Assembly (NCBI GenBank): GCA_965261195.1
Contig: OZ253455.1
Span: 62,001 to 126,000, forward strand
Direction of reading: 5' to 3'
Source of the DNA: Bin87 sp965261195
GTDB taxonomy: Bacteria > Chloroflexota > Dehalococcoidia > Lucifugimonadales > UBA3495
DNA length: 64,000 nt
The position numbers and the translations under genes were made by a program. The notes beneath the pieces were generated by a model. It saw only the letters and a program-made list of their open reading frames with translations, did not search any database and was not told where the DNA came from. The number at the start of each line of letters is the position of its first letter. Position 1 is the stretch's first letter. This document shows positions 24,608 through 33,892 of the stretch, one piece after another.

Positions 24608-25744
24608 GTGACCGTTAACAAGAAAGATCCGGTGCTGGTTGTGCTTCAGATGTCGGGCGCCTTTGACGCCCTGAACACCTTTATTCCTTACAACGATCCC
24701 CTGTACCAGGACTACCGGACACACCTGAAGGTGGAACCCGAGCACGTCCTGGCGGTTAATGACCAGGTTGGTTTCCATCCCGCGATGGGCCCGATCAAGA
24801 ATATGTACGACGATGGCAAGGTTGCGGTCATTCAGGGAATCGGCTACCCCAACCCCATCCGCTCGCACTTCCGCTCCATGGATATCTGGCACACCGCCGA
24901 ACCCGCCAAGATGGGCACCGTCGGCTGGTTGGGTCGCACCATTGATGACCTTGATCCCCATAAAGAAAATGTGCTCACCGCCGTCAACTTTGGTCGCGGC
25001 CTCCCCCGGGCCCTCGCTGCCCCAGGTGTTTCGGTCGCCTCGGTGGGTAATCTGGAATCCTACGGCGTGTTAACCTCCATCGACAGCGCCGACCAGCGCA
25101 TGGAAGCCCTGGACATATTCGCCCGGATGTATTCCCCCATGCTGGGCTCCGGCGCCGTCAACGACTACATCTCTCAAACCGGACTCGACGCACTGAAAGG
25201 CGCCGACATCCTCAGCACCGCGCCGGAAAAGTATTCCTCCACCATTGAATACAACGGCGATTACTTCTCCCAGTGGGTCAAAAACGTAGCGCAGGTGCAT
25301 CTCGCCGACTTCGGTACGCGTGTCCTGTACACCGGCTACAACCCCGGCGCCTTCGACACCCATGCCAACCAGCCGGCAGCTTTCCATCGGCTCTGGTCTG
25401 ACGTGTCCAACGCCGTCAGCGACTTCTACTACGACCTGAAAGAGCATAACTCCGGCGAAGAAGTGGTTATGCTCTTGTTCACCGAATTCGGCCGCCGCGT
25501 CAAAGAGAACGGCTCCGGCACCGACCACGGGTCGGGCAGCGTCGCTTTCGTGATTGGCGACGGCGTTAAGGGTGGTCTCTACGGCGAGTATCCGTCTCTC
25601 GAGCCGGGCAAGCTGGACGAAGGCGACCTCAGGTGGAACACCGATTTCCGCAGCGCCTACGCCACCATCCTGGACCAGTGGATGGGTGTCGACTCCCAGG
25701 AAATCCTGGGCGGAAACTACGAGCACCTGGATTTCATCAAGTAA
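24608..25744 (+). CDS. DUF1501-family protein (cassette 1)
   Basis: A 378-residue protein of the DUF1501 family, related to the alkaline-phosphatase fold. It shows VVLQMSGAFDALNTFIPY, the HFRSMDIWHTAEP block, FDTHANQ and LFTEFGRRVKENGSGTDHG (partial), where His and Asp residues could bind metal. DUF1501 members are typically Tat-exported; here the N-terminus begins directly with the catalytic-domain strand, so it is likely cytoplasmic. GTG at 24608 follows GGAGGAAATC. It lies 74 bp after the DUF1800 gene and 79 bp before an NHL propeller gene. The paralogue at 30369-31505 has exactly the same length. Confidence 0.92.
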   Translation: MTVNKKDPVLVVLQMSGAFDALNTFIPYNDPLYQDYRTHLKVEPEHVLAVNDQVGFHPAMGPIKNMYDDGKVAVIQGIGYPNPIRSHFRSMDIWHTAEPAKMGTVGWLGRTIDDLDPHKENVLTAVNFGRGLPRALAAPGVSVASVGNLESYGVLTSIDSADQRMEALDIFARMYSPMLGSGAVNDYISQTGLDALKGADILSTAPEKYSSTIEYNGDYFSQWVKNVAQVHLADFGTRVLYTGYNPGAFDTHANQPAAFHRLWSDVSNAVSDFYYDLKEHNSGEEVVMLLFTEFGRRVKENGSGTDHGSGSVAFVIGDGVKGGLYGEYPSLEPGKLDEGDLRWNTDFRSAYATILDQWMGVDSQEILGGNYEHLDFIK

Positions 25745-25823
25745 CTAGAATCGGTAGTTGCAGATGCGGCCGGCTCATTTCCGGGTCTGCCCATCGGCAA
25801 CTCTGCCAGTAAGGTGAGGCAAC

Positions 25824-26858
25824 ATGGTAACGCAGATTGCGCCGGTTACATTTCAATACAGCCATACCATCGGGCGCCAGGAATCGCGGGGCGGCAACGG
25901 GTTCTTCAACCCGGTAGCAGTCACCCGAGGACCCGGCGACCGCATCTACGTGCTTAGCCGCGGCACCGAAACTCCGGCTTTCTTCCCCTGCAAACGGGTA
26001 ACCATTTGCTCTATTGATGAAGAATACATCGGAGAATTCGGAGAAAAGGTCGGCCCCGAAGACGCCGTTCCCACCGCCCACGATGGCGCCTTTTTCTGGC
26101 CCACGTCCGTCGCGCTGGATAGTCAAGGCAATGCCTATGTCGCCGACGAATGGCTGAATCGCATCTCAGTCTTCACACAGGATGGCGACTGGATTGGCAA
26201 GTGGGGCGTCGCCGGCGATGGCGATGGCGAGATCAACCGACCGTCGGGATTGGCCTTCGACAAAGACGACAATATGTACCTGGTGGACAGTTGCAACCAT
26301 CGGATCCAGGTATTCACCAAGGACGGTCAGTTCCTCTTCAAGTGGGGAACCCAGGGCTCCGGCGAAGGTCAGTTCAGCTTCCCGTGGGGCATTGACATTG
26401 ACCATAATGGAGACGTTTACGTCGCCGACTGGCGCAACGACCGCATTCAGAAGTTCAGCGCCAACGGCCAGTTCCTGATGCAGATCGGCAGCTCAGGCCA
26501 GGGCGATGGCGAGTTCAATCGACCCACCGACGTTGCCGTGGACAAAGACGGAACCATCTACGTGGCCGACTACAAAAACGACCGCCTGCAGGTCTTTGAT
26601 GCTGACGGCAGCTTCATCACCGTGGTCGAAGGACAGGCCACCCTGTCCAAGTGGGGGCGCGAACGCGTGGACTTGGACCCCGTGATTCTGCGGGGACGGC
26701 AGAAGGCCCAGAACCTGGAAGATCGGGAAGGGCCTTTCCAGGGCCCCATCTCCGTTGACGTAGACGACGAAGGCCGCGTATTCGTAGCCGAGACCGCGCG
26801 TCACCGCTTGCAAGTCTTCCTCAAACAATCCAGCCTGTACGCCGGCGACCCTCTGTAG
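25824..26858 (+). CDS. NHL-repeat six-bladed beta-propeller (cassette 1)
   Basis: A 344-residue protein made of NHL repeats: PTSVALDSQGNAYVADEWLNRISVF, PSGLAFDKDDNMYLVDSCNHRIQVF and PWGIDIDHNGDVYVADWRNDRIQKF are successive units (only key parts given), ending VFVAETARHRLQVF. Such propellers act as interaction platforms or, in some families, lyases (peptidylglycine amidating lyase). No signal peptide is present. Third gene of the DUF1800-DUF1501 operon; a terminator follows at 26919. The paralogue at 29337-30335 occupies the same place in the mirror cassette. Confidence 0.88.
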   Translation: MVTQIAPVTFQYSHTIGRQESRGGNGFFNPVAVTRGPGDRIYVLSRGTETPAFFPCKRVTICSIDEEYIGEFGEKVGPEDAVPTAHDGAFFWPTSVALDSQGNAYVADEWLNRISVFTQDGDWIGKWGVAGDGDGEINRPSGLAFDKDDNMYLVDSCNHRIQVFTKDGQFLFKWGTQGSGEGQFSFPWGIDIDHNGDVYVADWRNDRIQKFSANGQFLMQIGSSGQGDGEFNRPTDVAVDKDGTIYVADYKNDRLQVFDADGSFITVVEGQATLSKWGRERVDLDPVILRGRQKAQNLEDREGPFQGPISVDVDDEGRVFVAETARHRLQVFLKQSSLYAGDPL

Positions 26859-26918
26859 AGTCAGCACCGAGTAAACCGGCACGGCGCGTTTTGCCCTGCC
26901 GACAGCGCCGAACATGAA

Positions 26919-26956
26919 GGCGGGCAGCCCCAACGGGTTGCCCGCCTTTTGTTTTG
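26919..26956 (+). terminator. Intrinsic terminator of cassette 1
   Basis: GGCGGGCAGCCC pairs with GGGTTGCCCGCC through a 12-bp stem with one G-U pair and loop CAAC, followed by TTTTGTTTTG. This is a textbook Rho-independent terminator 60 bp after the NHL gene. Confidence 0.9.
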
Positions 26957-26979
26957 GGGAACCTTCCTGGTTGGTGGGA

Positions 26980-28518
26980 TTATCCGGCAGCGATCCAGTC
27001 AGCCACGCGTTCGCCGATCATAATTGTAGTGCAGTTGGTGTTGGCCCGAATCACGTCCGGCATGACGGATGCATCCGCCACCCGCAAAGCTTCAATCCCG
27101 TGTACCCGACAGTATTGGTCAACCACCGCCATCGGGTCGCTGGCCGGCCCCAGCTTGCAAGTGCCGGACAAATGCTGCCCGATACAAACTTCCCGCAGCA
27201 TCCAGTCGTCCAGAGCTTCGTCAGACACCAAGTCGGCTTCAGTCGGCGAGATTAGACCGTTGTAGATGCCCTGGAACGCGTCGTGCGCCAGCAAATCCAG
27301 GACGATCCGCACCGACTCCCGCATCCGCTCGCGATCCCAGGGATCCTCCAGATAACGACAATTGATGTGAGGCTGCACATCAGGGTCAGTTGACTGCAAT
27401 GTCAACTCGCCAGCGCTTTGAGCCAGTTCCATCATGCACGTCATCCTGATCCCCTCCTCCGCAAACGGGTCGCCTCCCAATGGCGTTGAGAAGGAGGACG
27501 GGAAGATTTGCATATCGTTGCGGGCGTCGGAACCGCTGGCCGTGTACCGCAACACCGTCTGGATTCGGGGAGCCGTTGGATCCAGCGGAAAATCGTCCGT
27601 AACCCGCACCCGCACCGGCACCAGCGGATGGTCGCGCAGGTTCTGCCCCACGCCAGGCAGGTCTTTGATTACGCCAATACCCAATTTCTGCAGCTGCTCG
27701 GCCGGCCCAACGCCCGACAGCATCAACAGTTGTGGTGACGCAATCGCGCCGCTGCACAAAACGATTTGTTCGCCCTCGATCTGGAACGTGTCGCCCCCGC
27801 TTTCGGCTTCAACCCCCGTTGCGCGCCGGCCATCAAACAGAATGCGCCGGACGCGCACGTTGGCCCGGATCGTCAGGTTCAACCGATGCCGGTTGGGATT
27901 GACATACGTCAGCGCAGTGCTCATCCGCACGCCGTTGGGGTTGTTCATTGGAAACGGCCCCACGCCTGTGGAATCCGGATGGTTGTGGTCGTATACCTCG
28001 GCGTACCCAACATCCAGGCAAGCCTGATTGAATGCTTCCTGCAACGGCAACCACGCCTCGCGCTTGTGCCGACGCACCGGAATCGGGCCGTCAAAGCCGT
28101 GGAAGTCATCCCGAATATCGGTGTCGGTCTCCAGTTTGCGGAAAAACGGCAGTACCTTGATGTAGCTCCACTCATCGTTGCCCCAACTGGCCCACCGGTC
28201 GTAGTCCTCCGGCACGCCGCGCAGGAAGACCTGCCCGTTGATGGCGCTAGTGCCGCCGACCACCCGACCCCGAGGCACTGCCACCGGCTCGGTTTGCTGC
28301 GGCGTGCCAGTCCCCACGAACGACCAGTTGTGCGGCGCGCCCATTTCGGAGGCGGTGGGTGCGTAGCCAAACTTCAGGTCGTCGGGCGTCTGCTCCAGAT
28401 CGGTGTACTCCGGCCCCGCCTCCAACAGCAGAACCGAACGATCAGGGTCTTCCGACAACCGGGTGGCCATGGTTCCGCCGGCAGATCCGGCTCCAATCAC
28501 GATGACGTCGTATTTCAT
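26980..28518 (-). CDS. GMC-family FAD-dependent oxidoreductase (1)
   Basis: A 512-residue glucose-methanol-choline oxidoreductase. YDVIVIGAGSAGG is the FAD-binding Rossmann motif and LLLEAGPEY follows. GRVVGGTSAINGQVFLRG is the first GMC signature and CSGAIASPQLLMLSGVGP the second. QHLSGTCKLG and the final PDVIRANTNCTTIMIGERVADW contain the C-terminal His-Asn catalytic region; His in QHLSGT is the likely base. Substrate is an alcohol, unknown. ATG at 28518 has AAGGAG eight bases upstream. It lies between the two mirror cassettes. A paralogue of identical length is at 38640-40178. Confidence 0.94.
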   Translation of the reverse strand: MKYDVIVIGAGSAGGTMATRLSEDPDRSVLLLEAGPEYTDLEQTPDDLKFGYAPTASEMGAPHNWSFVGTGTPQQTEPVAVPRGRVVGGTSAINGQVFLRGVPEDYDRWASWGNDEWSYIKVLPFFRKLETDTDIRDDFHGFDGPIPVRRHKREAWLPLQEAFNQACLDVGYAEVYDHNHPDSTGVGPFPMNNPNGVRMSTALTYVNPNRHRLNLTIRANVRVRRILFDGRRATGVEAESGGDTFQIEGEQIVLCSGAIASPQLLMLSGVGPAEQLQKLGIGVIKDLPGVGQNLRDHPLVPVRVRVTDDFPLDPTAPRIQTVLRYTASGSDARNDMQIFPSSFSTPLGGDPFAEEGIRMTCMMELAQSAGELTLQSTDPDVQPHINCRYLEDPWDRERMRESVRIVLDLLAHDAFQGIYNGLISPTEADLVSDEALDDWMLREVCIGQHLSGTCKLGPASDPMAVVDQYCRVHGIEALRVADASVMPDVIRANTNCTTIMIGERVADWIAAG

Positions 28519-28575
28519 TGCGTTGCTCCTTGGCAAAGCTCCCTGGCAAATAATGGCTTTCCGAAATCCCCTCAA

Positions 28576-29100
28576 CTAAATGGCTTGCAGGAATTCGTCG
28601 GTGGCCATCACCCGGCCCTGACGCGGATAGACCTTTTCGGTTAACACGCGGTGAACCTCCGGGTCGCCATCGGAACAGGCGTCGGACAGCACTATGAAGC
28701 TGTAATTCACATCCACCGCCCAGCGGACGCCCGACAGTACGCAGCCACTGGTGGCGACCCCCATAATCACCAGGGTATCGCGTCCCATCTCACGGAGGGT
28801 CACGTCCAACGCCGTCGTGGAAAACGGCCCTGGTCTGACTTTGGTGATGACCAGTTCCCCTTCCGCTGGCGTCACGCCCTCGTGCAATTCAATGTCCGGA
28901 GCATAGTCGGCGAACGGCCCGCCCCGGTGCACCACGTATATCACCGGAATGCTCGCTGCTCTGGCCCCGTCCAGCGCGCGGGCGGCGTTCTCCACTACCG
29001 CCACCGGGTCGCTGGCTACGTTGGCGATAATGCGTTGCTGGAAATCCATTATCAACACGGCAGTCTTGGCCGGGTCAATCTGTGTCGATTGTTGCGTCAT
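28576..29100 (-). CDS. Isochorismatase-like cysteine hydrolase
   Basis: A 174-residue protein of the isochorismatase/nicotinamidase superfamily. The catalytic triad is visible: Asp in VLIMDFQQ, Lys in VITKVRPGPFSTT and Cys in GVATSGCVLSG. The following WAVDVNYSFIVLSDACSD is typical. Members hydrolyse amides such as nicotinamide, carbamoylsarcosine or ureides, so the substrate here remains open. It is upstream of the GMC oxidoreductase on the same strand (57-bp gap) and probably shares a transcript with it. Confidence 0.9.
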   Translation of the reverse strand: MTQQSTQIDPAKTAVLIMDFQQRIIANVASDPVAVVENAARALDGARAASIPVIYVVHRGGPFADYAPDIELHEGVTPAEGELVITKVRPGPFSTTALDVTLREMGRDTLVIMGVATSGCVLSGVRWAVDVNYSFIVLSDACSDGDPEVHRVLTEKVYPRQGRVMATDEFLQAI

Positions 29101-29240
29101 GGCGGTCCTCCCGCAATCCTTTGGGTGATTGTTTGTGGGTGATTATTGGTGCGGGATAGCCCGCATCGTTGGCGCTTCGTTGGGGTCAGGTGATTCGCCG
29201 CCCATTATAACCCAGCACCGGATGGGACGCCCCAGCCACG

Positions 29241-29275
29241 CCAAACAAAAAGAGCTGCCGACTCGCATCGGCAGC
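29241..29275 (-). terminator. Intrinsic terminator of cassette 2
   Basis: On the minus strand GCTGCCGA and TCGGCAGC form an 8-bp stem with a 6-nt loop (29254-29275), followed by TCTTTTTGTTTG. It lies 60 bp beyond the end of the NHL gene and closes the minus-strand operon. Confidence 0.88.
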
Positions 29276-29336
29276 CCAAAAGTCGACTGTCATCGGTGGA
29301 ACCATGCGCCCGGTTGGGCTGGAATCACCGTGCGCG

Positions 29337-30335
29337 TCACAGATTCAACGGGTGCTCTTCGTAATCTTTCACCTTGTTGTAAATCTGCAGGCGATGTCGT
29401 GCCGCTTCGAGCACGAAAATGCGATCCTGTTGGTCAATCTTCACCGCCACCGGCCGCCGGAATCGCCATTCCGGTTCCAGGTCAACCCGACGGCGCGCCT
29501 TGATGATGTCAGGATTAGCGTCGATGTAGGTCTGTGTCCAGGGCGAAGGCTGCTGCGCGTCGCCAACCAGGGACGTGATGAACCGACCATCCGGGCCGTA
29601 CACCTGCAAGCGGTGGTTCCCCCAGTCGGTAACGTAGACATCGCCCTCCGAATCGACCGCAACGCCGGTGGGCCCGTGCAGGTCTCCCAATCCGGACGCC
29701 GACGCTTCAAACTTCATCAGGAAACTGCCATCGGCATCGAATTTCTGCACCCGGTCATTCTTCCAGTCGGCAACGTAGATATTCCCGCAGTCGTCCAGGC
29801 ACAATCCCCACGGCATATTGAACTGGCCATCGTCTGCCCCCTGACATCCGAAACCGCCCAGATATTTGCCGTCTTTGGTGAACCGTTGCACTCTGTGATT
29901 CAGGGCATCCACCATGACCAGGTTTTCGTCGGCGTCGAACGCCATGCCGCTGGGGGCGTTCAGTTGCCCCTTGCCGTCGCCCGCTTCACCCCAGCTGCAC
30001 TGGAAGGCGCCATCCGGATCGAAAATTGACACCCGGTTCAGAAAATCATCAGTGGCGTAAACACTGCCAGCACCGTCAAGCGCTATGGAACGGGGCCAGA
30101 CAAATTGCCCGTCGCCGCGCCCAAACGCGCCAAACTGGCCCAGGAATTGATGATCCAGCGTTACCTTGCTGATGCGTTGGCCCAGCTCCTCAGCGCCGCG
30201 GTTAATCACGAACACCGTGTCGTCGTCGGCCAGGGCAAAATCCTGCGGCGTCCAGAACCCCTGACCGGACATTCCGTACATTCCCAGGCAGTAGCTGTAG
30301 TCGAACACCCTGCCGGCGGCAACTGTGGTTAGCAT
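29337..30335 (-). CDS. NHL-repeat beta-propeller (cassette 2)
   Basis: A 332-residue NHL propeller paralogous to the protein at 25824-26858. Units such as PRSIALDGAGSVYATDDFLNRVSIF and PSGMAFDADENLVMVDALNHRVQRF (key parts) follow one another, ending IFVLEAARHRLQIYNKV. No signal peptide is present. It is the last gene of the minus-strand cassette, 33 bp after DUF1501. Its fixed company in both cassettes suggests it works with the DUF1800/DUF1501 pair. Confidence 0.88.
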   Translation of the reverse strand: MLTTVAAGRVFDYSYCLGMYGMSGQGFWTPQDFALADDDTVFVINRGAEELGQRISKVTLDHQFLGQFGAFGRGDGQFVWPRSIALDGAGSVYATDDFLNRVSIFDPDGAFQCSWGEAGDGKGQLNAPSGMAFDADENLVMVDALNHRVQRFTKDGKYLGGFGCQGADDGQFNMPWGLCLDDCGNIYVADWKNDRVQKFDADGSFLMKFEASASGLGDLHGPTGVAVDSEGDVYVTDWGNHRLQVYGPDGRFITSLVGDAQQPSPWTQTYIDANPDIIKARRRVDLEPEWRFRRPVAVKIDQQDRIFVLEAARHRLQIYNKVKDYEEHPLNL

Positions 30336-30368
30336 GGTTGACCTCCCAGATGATCCCGGCGCAACGTG

Positions 30369-31505
30369 CTACACGAACGCCATTTGCTCGAAATTGCCGC
30401 CGACTATGGGCACCGCGTCCAACCCTAACCACCGCTCGATCACCGTAGAATACAGGCCGCGGAAATCGTAGTTGGGCGCCAGGTCGCCCTGCGACAGGTC
30501 TTCCGGCTTCAACGAGGGATAGGCGCCGTACATCCCGCCCTTCACCTGATTCCCGATTACGAAGGCTGCGCCGCCGGCGCCGTGGTCGGTTCCGGTGCCG
30601 TTGTCTTTGACGCGGCGACCGAACTCGGTGAACAGCACCATAATCAGGTTGTCGCCAGCATCGTGCTCTGCCAGGTCATCGAAAAAGTCGCTGATGGCGC
30701 GGGACATATCGATCCACAGCTTGGTGTGCATCGGCGGTTGATTGAAGTGCGTGTCGAAACTGCCGTGCTGGGTATAGAACAACTGCGTGCCCAGATCCGC
30801 CAGGTACACCTGCGCAATGTCCCGCAGATACTTGGCAATCGGCGTTTCGGCGTACTCTACCGTGGACGAATACTGTTCAGGAGCAGAGCGGATGATGTCA
30901 GCGCCCTTCAGGGCGTCTCGGCCCGTCTGCCCCAGATAGTCCATCACCGGGCCAGTGCCCATCGTTGGCGAATACATGCGCGCGAACCGGTCCAGCAGCT
31001 GGTTCCGCTCTTCCTCGGCAGACACACCGGGCACGCTGGACAGCACACCGTAGGATTCCAGGCCGGAAACCGACGTCACCGGCACACCGCGCAGGGCCAG
31101 CGCCCGCGGCAACCCCTGCCCGAAATTCACGGCCTTGAGCACATTTTCGCCAGTCGGGTCCAGGTCGCGTATGACGCGGCCGGCCCAGCCTTCGGTGCCC
31201 ACCACGTCGGGCTCGCACGTGTGCCAGATGTCCATGGAGCGGAAATGGGAACGCGGCGAGTTTTCGTATCCAATGCCGTGGATAATCGCCACCTTCCCCT
31301 CGTCGTACAACTTCTTGAACGGCCCCATGTTGGGGTTAAACCCCAACTCGTCGTTGATGGGCAAAACCTGGTCTTCCGGGATACCGACCTTGGGCCGGTT
31401 ATCCCGATAGTGCGGGTTCGTGTACGGGATAATCGTATTGAGGTAGTCATTGGCTCCGGTCATCTGCAGAACCACCACCACCGGGTCTTTCCTGGTTGAC
31501 GTCAT
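30369..31505 (-). CDS. DUF1501-family protein (cassette 2)
   Basis: A 378-residue DUF1501 protein, same length as the copy at 24608-25744 and similar throughout: VVLQMTGANDYLNTIIPY, SHFRSMDIWHTCEP, FDTHFNQ and LFTEFGRRVKDNGTGTDHG (partial). The conserved His/Asp positions of the alkaline-phosphatase-like core are kept in both. No export signal is seen. It is 64 bp downstream of the DUF1800 gene and has an AGGAATGAC ribosome binding site. Role unknown. Confidence 0.92.
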   Translation of the reverse strand: MTSTRKDPVVVVLQMTGANDYLNTIIPYTNPHYRDNRPKVGIPEDQVLPINDELGFNPNMGPFKKLYDEGKVAIIHGIGYENSPRSHFRSMDIWHTCEPDVVGTEGWAGRVIRDLDPTGENVLKAVNFGQGLPRALALRGVPVTSVSGLESYGVLSSVPGVSAEEERNQLLDRFARMYSPTMGTGPVMDYLGQTGRDALKGADIIRSAPEQYSSTVEYAETPIAKYLRDIAQVYLADLGTQLFYTQHGSFDTHFNQPPMHTKLWIDMSRAISDFFDDLAEHDAGDNLIMVLFTEFGRRVKDNGTGTDHGAGGAAFVIGNQVKGGMYGAYPSLKPEDLSQGDLAPNYDFRGLYSTVIERWLGLDAVPIVGGNFEQMAFV

Positions 31506-31569
31506 GTCATTCCTCCCTGGCTTCTACCGACATCCAGTCAGCATCAATGCTATTAGGCAAGCCGAGCTA

Positions 31570-32973
31570 TTAGGCAAACTGAAAATCCCGAGACGCTGCA
31601 ATCAAGGCCAGCATCACACCAATGCGTTTTTCGGACTCCGCCGCCTCAGCGTCAGTGTCCCAACGCAGGTCTCCTTCGCTGGCGGCCTGATCCAACAATT
31701 CCGAGCGCGTGATGTCTCCAACCTCCAGCGGCCCCACCATTTCCAGGCAAGCATCCACCAAAGCATCGGGATTCAACGTGCCCCGGGAGCGGAGATTGCC
31801 GACTATTGCCTGCACGCCGGGGAGGGAAGTGTCCCCCAGGAGGCTGGCCGCAAAGTTCACCCTGCGCACCAGCGCGCCGCCGTCGATCCATTCAGACCCG
31901 GTGTGCCAACTCTCCACGCTGGGCGGGTTCAGCAATTCCTGTCCCTGATAGCCACACTCGAAAGCCAACGAATTGAACCCCGGGCGCGGTCCAACAAAGT
32001 TCCCAGCCATCCGCGCCGTGCTGACCACCAGGTCGGCAGGACTCTTGACGCGGGAATACTTCGCGGCCTTGAAGAAATCGGAATTGAACAACACACGCAA
32101 CATCGACCTGATGTTCCCGTCAGATTCGTCATAGGCGGCGACCAGTTGGTCGATGGCGTCAGGGTCATTGGGCGGCGTAATGTTCCAGCTGGGCACCTGC
32201 GGCTCATCAGCCACAAAGAAGTTGTACAGGTGGCGAGCCAGGAAACGGGCCGTCGCCGGCTGGTCGGCCACTATGTTTATGATGTCCTGGCCGTTGAAAT
32301 TGCCGGTTTGCCCCAGGAAGGTCTTGTCGCCCTCGTCGTGGTCTTCCGGCCTATACTCAAAATTCCAGTAGAACCGCCCCAGCGGGTTGCGCGGAATCTT
32401 GGGGCCAATTGTCCATCCGGTGAATGCCCGGGCCGCTTCCTTGATGTCATCTTCGGAGTAGTTGCCGACCCCCATTGAAAACAGTTCCAGCAGTTCCCGA
32501 CCCCAGTTTTCGTTAATGGCCCCCCGGTGGTTGCCGTTGTTGTCCAGCCAGAAAATCATCGCCGGGTTGCGGGCCAACTCAACCAGCAGGTCGCTGAAGT
32601 TGCCCAAACCGCACCGGCGGAACATCCCAATCTGCTGGGTCAGTTCAGGCGGATTATCCACCTTGGAGTTGCCGGTGGCGAAAAGTTGGTGCCAGAACAG
32701 CGCCATCTTCTCTTCCAACGGCCGGTCGGTGTTGACCATGCGGTAAACCCACTCGGCCTGATTGAGTGGCGGCCCCAACGCACCCTCATAACCCGGCATA
32801 AACCGGAAGAGCAGATCATCATCCACCGGGTCGAACGCCTCGGTGTTCAGCAACTCTTCCACCGTTGCTTCGTAGCCTTTGGCGGCCCGCTCTTGCAGTT
32901 CTGCGTGAGTTGCGCCGAATCCGGCCCGACGCATCAGGTGGCCCATCAGCGCAACGTCTTCTCGATTGGCCAT
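31570..32973 (-). CDS. DUF1800-family protein (cassette 2)
   Basis: A 467-residue DUF1800 protein, the same length as the protein at 23130-24533. Shared blocks include GHLMRRAGFGATHAEL, PLEEKMALFWHQLF, INENWGRELLELFSMGVG, ARAFTGW and NPPSVESWHTGSEWIDGG. It starts the minus-strand cassette with an AGGAGG ribosome binding site. Divergence between the two copies is considerable in the N-terminal quarter and in the region after residue 370, so the duplication is not recent. Confidence 0.92.
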   Translation of the reverse strand: MANREDVALMGHLMRRAGFGATHAELQERAAKGYEATVEELLNTEAFDPVDDDLLFRFMPGYEGALGPPLNQAEWVYRMVNTDRPLEEKMALFWHQLFATGNSKVDNPPELTQQIGMFRRCGLGNFSDLLVELARNPAMIFWLDNNGNHRGAINENWGRELLELFSMGVGNYSEDDIKEAARAFTGWTIGPKIPRNPLGRFYWNFEYRPEDHDEGDKTFLGQTGNFNGQDIINIVADQPATARFLARHLYNFFVADEPQVPSWNITPPNDPDAIDQLVAAYDESDGNIRSMLRVLFNSDFFKAAKYSRVKSPADLVVSTARMAGNFVGPRPGFNSLAFECGYQGQELLNPPSVESWHTGSEWIDGGALVRRVNFAASLLGDTSLPGVQAIVGNLRSRGTLNPDALVDACLEMVGPLEVGDITRSELLDQAASEGDLRWDTDAEAAESEKRIGVMLALIAASRDFQFA

Positions 32974-33199
32974 CGGTTTACCTCCTGTGTAGTTGACCCG
33001 TGGGCCAACTGTGGTATGTGGTACACGAACCCGACAATGCTATAGCCGCTATGCTACGGAATAGGGATAACCCTGTCAAGAATTAATCGGTTAGCCTCAC
33101 GTCCGGGCGACGCGCGTTTGCTCGCGGCGCTCGACGCATCCATATCGCTTGACCCTGCCGCCGGTTTCTCCGGTTTGTTGCGTATCCACACGACTGCAA

Positions 33200-33841
33200 T
33201 CAGAGCCCCGGGAAGGGTTCTCCCCAGCGATCCTGGTAAACGACATCCGTGAGCGGGCCACGCCCCACGGGTCCGAAATTCCCAATCGGATACCCTATCG
33301 GCAGGATGGCATAGGAATGGACTCCAGGCGGCAGACCCAGTATGGCTTCCACTTCTTTTTCGTGGCGCAGATGCCTGGTGGTCAGCGTGGCGCCCAAGCC
33401 CAACGCCCGTGCAGTCAGCAGCATATTCTGCACCGCCGGGTATATGGAGGCGCCCGCTGACCTGGTTGGAGGCTCGTCCCCGTCGTTCTGGCACGCCACA
33501 ATCCAGATGGGAGCCTCGTGGTAATGCTCGGTCAGATATTCCACCGCGTTATGTTGACGCCGGTATCGCGCCGGATTCGAGCCCGGCGGCGGCTCACTGC
33601 CGCGGTAGCGGGGGCCAACGACTTCGTCAAAAGCCTTTTGATACCACACCTGCACCTTTTCCTTGATCGCACGGTCTTTAATGACCATGAACCGCCACCG
33701 TTGATTGTTCCCGCCGCTCGCCGCGCAAACACCGGCTTCCAGAATCTTCCGAACCAGCTCGTCGGGAACCGGGTCAGTTTTCAATCGCCGCATCGCCCGC
33801 GTCGTTGGTATTATTTCAAATAGATCCGTGTCTTCGGTCAT
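33200..33841 (-). CDS. Nitroreductase-family FMN protein
   Basis: A 213-residue nitroreductase. TTRAMRRLKTDPVPDELVRKILEA with its Arg-rich start, the AASGGNNQRWRFMVI strand and loop, and ALGLGATLTTRH with ILGLPPGVHSYAILPIGYP are family features binding FMN between two subunits. Members reduce nitro groups or dehalogenate and reduce other substrates with NAD(P)H. Substrate is unknown. It is upstream of and on the same strand as cassette 2, but a gap of 226 bp and its own start region suggest a separate unit with, or near, the enoyl-CoA hydratase and alpha/beta hydrolase. Confidence 0.9.
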   Translation of the reverse strand: MTEDTDLFEIIPTTRAMRRLKTDPVPDELVRKILEAGVCAASGGNNQRWRFMVIKDRAIKEKVQVWYQKAFDEVVGPRYRGSEPPPGSNPARYRRQHNAVEYLTEHYHEAPIWIVACQNDGDEPPTRSAGASIYPAVQNMLLTARALGLGATLTTRHLRHEKEVEAILGLPPGVHSYAILPIGYPIGNFGPVGRGPLTDVVYQDRWGEPFPGL

Positions 33842-33892
33842 TGTTACACCTCGTACTTTGTTACGACTTTTGTTGTCATCGCTTGTCCCCGT

